A stretch of 6,483 nt of DNA from CAYLJJ01 sp964384025 (GTDB taxonomy: Bacteria; Myxococcota_A; Bradymonadia; UBA7976; UBA1532): contig CAYLJJ010000185.1 in assembly GCA_964384025.1 (NCBI GenBank), positions 1 through 6,483 of the forward strand, in the 5' to 3' direction. The stretch's first letter is position 1. Every line of letters begins with the position of its first letter. A program made the position numbers and the translations under genes. This document shows positions 1-6,000 of this stretch, one piece after another. The notes beneath the pieces were generated by a model. The model was not told the origin of the DNA. It did not search any database and saw only the letters and a list, made by a program, of their open reading frames with translations.

Positions 1-48
1 GTTCCCCACCCCCCAACCCACTCTTTTTGGTTTTTTGTCCCGCCCCCC
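1..48. other. Homopolymer-rich contig end, probably unreliable sequence
   Basis: The stretch consists of runs of C and T (for example six C, five T, six T). In the gene's frame it gives RDKKPKRVGWGVGN-type sequence: three lysines in 20 residues, against six in the preceding 2141. The expected GxCS strand after DDGG is absent. It is best read as an assembly or base-calling fault at a contig end. Confidence 0.6.
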
Positions 49-3000
49 ATCATTTGGCTGCCCCGCCTCGATACCCTCACTGTCCAACAGATCAACATCG
101 ACATGATAGAGGCGGGTATCTCCAGGACAGTCTCCCTCCCCATCTCCGGTGTAGATCGTGACCTGGGCGCGGTGATCCAGGGAGATCATAAAGAGATCAA
201 AGAGATCATTCAGGGTGTCCAAATGAGCGACGACCGAGGTGCCTGAGGTGATGAGCTGCTCACTCGCCTGCTGGCTGTTCTCATCAGGCTCCAGCTCCTC
301 TAAGAAATGCAGCCCCTCCAAGCGTCCACAGAAGCCCCGGCCATCCACCTCTGTTTGAAGGCAGTGGAAGCCCTGCTCACAGCGATTTTCCTGGAGGCTG
401 CGATCACAGGCCCCTCCCTCCATAATGAGGGGCAGGAAGCGCGCAAAGAGGTTGAAAGCCTCCTCCTCCTGATCATCGAAGCTGTCCCAGATGAGGAGTT
501 GATACTCTCCCGCTGAGAGGATTGCCTCCAATTGAAGGCAACCCTCTGCCTCTTCGATCAAGAAGAGAGAATCTAAGCTTCCCGGCCAGATTGCCTGCAG
601 TTCCATCTTGCTGGGCGTTTCACAGTGAGAGAGATGGACCCAGTACCCCTGCTCTAAATTGAGGGTGAAAGCTGCAGGACCATCAAGCGGGAGGAGGCTG
701 CCATAGCTGTTATCTCCATCGATGCTCTGGGAGGAGATACACTCTCCAGTGTTACTTAAATTCTCATCAAAGCAGGTCTCAGCCACCCCACAGTCTTCCA
801 TTCCCGGTGTACAAGCGCCGATAAACTCAGTTGATATTTCGTAGTAATCGATGGCCGCGTCGTTCATAAACTCGCTGATCACGATGAGATAAGAGCCTGC
901 GCTGAGAGCCAAGTTTAGAGCGCTACAGAGCCCCTCAGCGTTGTCATTGGAACCCAGCAGCTCCCAGCCATTCCTCAAAGGACGATAGATCTTCAGCTCA
1001 GTGTCTGCCTCAGCACAACCCGCCTCCAGACCATCCTGAGTGGTGATGTTCAGCTCTTGGGCAAGATCAAGATTGAGGCGATAGATGTTCATCCCCCCTG
1101 CAGGGAACTCTCCGGGGTAGGTCTCATTACCAACCCTCATCTCTTGGATTTGCTGACAATGCCCATCGCCGTCGTTGTCGAGATCGATACAGGAGAGGCC
1201 CTCAAGGCAGCGATCCAGCTCCTCAAAGGGATCACAGCGCTGGAACTCCTCAACTGGAGGAGGGCTCAGCTTCACCTGGAATTGATACTCTAGGGCAGCG
1301 TCGCGGCGATACTCATCTACCAGGAAATAGAAGAAGCCATCAGGCAGATCCAGCTCTAGGCGGCTATAGAGGCCCGCTCCACTATCATCATCAAATGCGA
1401 TCTGTGCTTCAACGGCGGCGGCTTCACCTTGTCCCTCCATGATGGACGAATCGATCTGATAGAGGCGGGTATCTCCACGGTCTCCGTTGACACCGCTCGT
1501 CTCAACGATCAGTTGGCTGGGCTCCTGCAGGAAGACAATGAAGAGATCATAGGGATCCTCCTCAGGGAGGAGCGTGGCGTTGACGATGATGTTGGGCTCA
1601 AGGAGCAGCTCCTCCGCTTCAGGGATGCTCTGGTTGGGCTCAAGCTCCTCGATCATCTCAGGCTGAGGGGGAATGCTACAGATTCCCTCTCCGCTCTCCT
1701 CTCCGTAGAAGCAGTTGGAGGGCTCAGCGCAAGTATTCTCTCGGCGGCTTCGATCGCAAGGCTGTCCCTCTTCAACTACTAAAGCAATATCAATATGAAA
1801 CTCGTACACTCCGATGACATTGTTTTGGTTATACTCAAAGACACCAAAATGGTACTCCCCAGGTTCGAGCATGCGATTAATAAGAGAACAGTTTCCGATT
1901 CCTCCATCATCATCGATTTCAATCTGTGATGTTTCATCTCCAACGAGATAAAGCTCCATTACAGTATCAAATTCGCAGGTTCCATCGATTCCGAGAGTCT
2001 CAGCGCGGATAACGGCGGTAGAGCCGAGACTCATTCCATAGATATCCAACTCCCCTATATCTAACCCTCCTTCAAAAGCCCCACCACGACTGACATCTAT
2101 AATCTCACTTTCACAGTTCGCAGAACAGCCATCTCCATCCTCCAGATTGCCATCATCACACTCCTCTGTCTCAGAGTAGATGATTCCATCTCCACAGAGA
2201 TGAGCGGTGCAGAGGCTCTCCCCCTCCTCAGGGCAGTAGCTCCTCTCACCACAGACAAAGTCTGGATCCCCAAAAATACAGGGGAAACCATCCTGGATAA
2301 GAGCAATCTCACAGGTAGGAGAGCAGCCATCTCCAGGCTCAAGGTTGCCATCATCACAGGCTTCGAGCCCAGGATAGAAGATCCCATCACCGCAGAGATG
2401 AGCTGTACAGCGAGAGGCAGGTGCTCCTTCAGAGCAGTAGCTGTGCTGAGGACAGCTGCTCTCTTCCTCTCCAAGGTTGCACGGGTCTCCAAGCCTCAAC
2501 ACCTCGATAAGCTGAAGGTGCATCCACTGTCCTGGCAGGACCCTCCTTGAGGAGTAGGCGTGGACGCGGAGGAGATACTCGCCTGGAGGCAGAACCTCTT
2601 CAGTGTCGATGAGAGAGCAGACTGCGAGCCCTCCATCATCATCAAGGAAGAGACGCTCTTCACCCAAATATAGCTCCAAGACGGTGTCCCCGTCACAGCC
2701 GCTCCAGTCCAAGTTGACGGTCTGAGTGAGGAGGCGACGTGGCTGCTCTAGGTTGAAGCGGAACCAATCGTCCTCAGCCTCTGGATCGATGCTGAAGACC
2801 ACGGCAGCCTCCCCAGCCTCATTAAAGCTCAGCTCGTAGGGCTGCTCAGCGCTGTCCGGCTCAGCTGGTCCATTAAAGGGCTCATAGCGACAGGCGATGC
2901 AGCCAGGCAACTCTTGGCCCAAGTCGCATTCCTCGGTTCCTCCAAGAATCCCATCTCCACACTCGTTGAGGACACAGATCCCATCTACACAGTTGAGCTC

Positions 3001-6000
3001 CTCAGCGCAGTGAAAGATCTCACTCCCTGGCTCACAGACGTTCCCCTCAGCGATCCCGCGAATTTCGCAGGCCTCACAGCCATCTCCAGCGATACCGTTG
3101 GCATCATCACACTCCTCACCTGGAGCTTGAACACCATCACCGCAGGCGTGCTCACGGCAGAAAGGCGGCTCAGACTCAGAATCACAGAAGGAGCCCTCAG
3201 GGCAAAGGGAGAGGGGATCTTCCAGATCACAGGGGTCACCCATATTGAGAGGGAGAGAGGTCTTAAGGAGCAACCAGTTGCCCCCAGCTCCTCTCGTCCC
3301 AAAATGCTCAGCTTGGATCAAGTAGCGTCCTGGAGGCAGGATCCCCAACTCCTCAGCCTCGATCAAGGAGCAGAGACCCTGGCCGCCATCGTCGTTGCGA
3401 GCGCGATGCTCCTCCTCTGCCTCAACCCAGAGGGAGAGGATCGTGTCTCCATTACAACTTCGCAGGCTGAGATCTACGGTCTCGATCTGAACACGGCTGG
3501 GGTGCTCCAGCTCAAAGAAGAACCAGTCGCTGTCCTCTGAGGGCAGCTCGAAGATCACCGCAGCGCGTCCCTGCTCATCCAAGAGCAGCTCATAGGCTGC
3601 CTCAGGGCTATCGGGTTCAAAGTCACCATTGAATGGCTCATAGCGACACTCGACAGTGCAGCCATCTGTCTCATCATCGTTGCCATCATCACACTGCTCG
3701 GCAAGACTCTCAAAACCATCCCCACAGCTGTGCTCTGCGCAGAGCCGCTCATCTGGGTGGCAAAAGTGATCCTCAAAGCAGGAGTAGATCTCTGAATCAG
3801 GGACGCAGGGGTTCCCTGGAGCGATGGGGATCAGGAAGCAACCATCACAGCCATCTCCATCCAGCGTGTTGCCATCATCGCACTCTTCATCCACAGCGAC
3901 GACCCCATCTCCACAGGCGTGGTGGGTACAGATGGGGGTCTCAGCGCGCTCATTACAGTAGCTCCCCTCGATGCAGAGGTAGATATCGGAGTTGGGATTA
4001 CAGAGCGCCCCGGTGACGATGGGGATCAGCTGGCAAAGATCACAGCCATCGCCATCTAACGCGTTGCCATCATCGCACTCCTCCTCTGCAGCGACAACCC
4101 CATCTCCGCAGCGGTGTAGACTGCAGACTGGAGGCTCTTCAGCCTCATCGCAGTAGGCACCTTCAGTGCAGCTATAGATCGTGGAGAATGGATCACAGGG
4201 CGCTCCAACAGCGATGGGGACCAGGAAGCAGCTGTTACAGCCATCTCCATCCAGCTCGTTCGCATCATCACACTCCTCCTCTCCTGAAGAGACCCCATCA
4301 CCACAGCGATTGAGAATACAGATAGGCTCCTCGACGCGCTCATCACACCAGGAGTTCAGCTCGCAGGCTCGAGCATCGAAGTCGCAGGGCTCTCCTTGAG
4401 GGATGGGCTCCAACATACGCAGCACTAAGAGATTGCGCCCGGTGAGAGCCCCACGGAAGCTGGAGGCTCTGATGAGGTGAACCCCTGCGGGGATCTGCCG
4501 CAGGGCGCGGTGGCTTCGTGGAGCCAACTCTGAGCAACGATCTCCAAGGCGATCATCATCATAAGCACTGGACTCCACAGCCTCAAAGAGGTAGAGATTG
4601 AGGATCGTATCTCCGTTGCAGCGATTGGGATCTTCATCAGATTCAGTATTGATCTGAAGATCTTGGGGCTCATCCAGCTCAAAGAGGAACCAATCTGTAT
4701 CATCTTGCTCCTCGATGCTAAAGAAAGCACGAGCCTCCCCATTGATGAACTCCAGACGCAGGGGCTCCTCTCGGCTGTCTGGTTCTTTGACCTCGGGTGG
4801 AAGTGGAGGTACACAGAACTCTCCTCCGCTGGGGCTTGCGGCTATACAATGCAACTCAAGATCTTGGGGAGCGCGGAGGGCATGGCTGATACGACACTGG
4901 ATCGTATCACCCTCCAACTCTTCACTGAGCCCCTCTTGGGAGAACTCTTCACAGTGAGCCATACAAGCCCCGAGATCGGAGTAGCTTTGACAGCTCTTCT
5001 CCATGAGATCACAGTAAACATCGCAGTAACTCCCACAGACCCCGCCGCCATCAAGCATTGCAGCTCCACAGGCTCCCGATCCTGGATGAGAGCTTTGTAA
5101 GAGGAGCTGAGAGATACGACACTGAAGAGAGTTCTCAGCTACATCGCCGATCTCCCCCTCAGCGGGGAGTGCAGCACAGAGTTCTAAGCAAAGCCCCAGC
5201 TCTGGGGCACTCTCTGGACAGTGTTCGGCCATCAGCTCACAGTAGGCGGGGCAGTCGTTGGGGGGCGGGATGACACAGCTGTGGGTGATGGGGTCGCAGA
5301 TCTGCTGCTCTTCGCAGCTGTCGGGATCCAGGCGACAACCCAACTCACAGGAGCTCTGATTGTTCCCTCCTGAAGCGCAGTATTCATTTGGCTGACAGTC
5401 ATCGTCTGCTACACAGGGTTCCTCTAGACAGGAGCGTTCTTCTGCCCCACAGTAGAAACCATCAGGGCAGTTATCACAGAGGCTGCCACCACAGTCGAGA
5501 AAGCGACAACCTAAGAAACACTCGCCTCGCTGCATCCCTTGCAGGATCACACAGTAGTCTGTTTCAGGGCACTCCTCATCTGCGCTACAGCCTGCCAACT
5601 CACAGCTCCGTGTTGCTTGCTCACAGAGAGAACCCTCAGGACAGTTATCCGGTCGAGTTCGACAACCCTCAACACAATCTCCACGATCCGAACCCTCAGG
5701 GACTTGGCAATACTGAGAATCATCACACTCCACATCGTGTGCACAGCCCTCTAACATACAGAGACGGCCCCCAAGCTCACAGAACTGCCCCTCAGAGCAG
5801 CCTCCTGGGCGGCAGCCTGGATAGCAACTCCCATCCTGACTGCCTGGATTAATCTGGCAAAATTCCCCAGCGGGACACTGCTCATCCTGATCGCAGGCGA
5901 CGCGAACGCAAACTCTGCTCTCCAGGTCACAGAGGTGCAGCGCAGGACAGGCATTTGACTCATCCCGGCAGCCCTCTACACAATCCCCTCGCTCAAAGCC

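Noticed and set aside
2097..2492. Minus-strand open frame rich in SVMMAT-like motifs, with similar ones at 3555..3776, 4056..4346 and 2985..3302
   Set aside because: They are the same DNA as the DUF4215 motifs read in a shifted minus frame; the recurring motif is simply CDDGN/GDGC codons out of frame.
2914..3540. Plus-strand open frame of 208 codons as a separate gene
   Set aside because: It lies wholly opposite the cysteine-rich gene in its codon register, has leucine/isoleucine-rich sequence expected from antisense GAG/GAT codons, and shows no ribosome site or domain.
3646..4386. CRISPR array, because of regularly spaced repeats
   Set aside because: The 195-base period, open coding frame and divergence at silent sites fit protein repeats; there are no short identical repeats with unique spacers.
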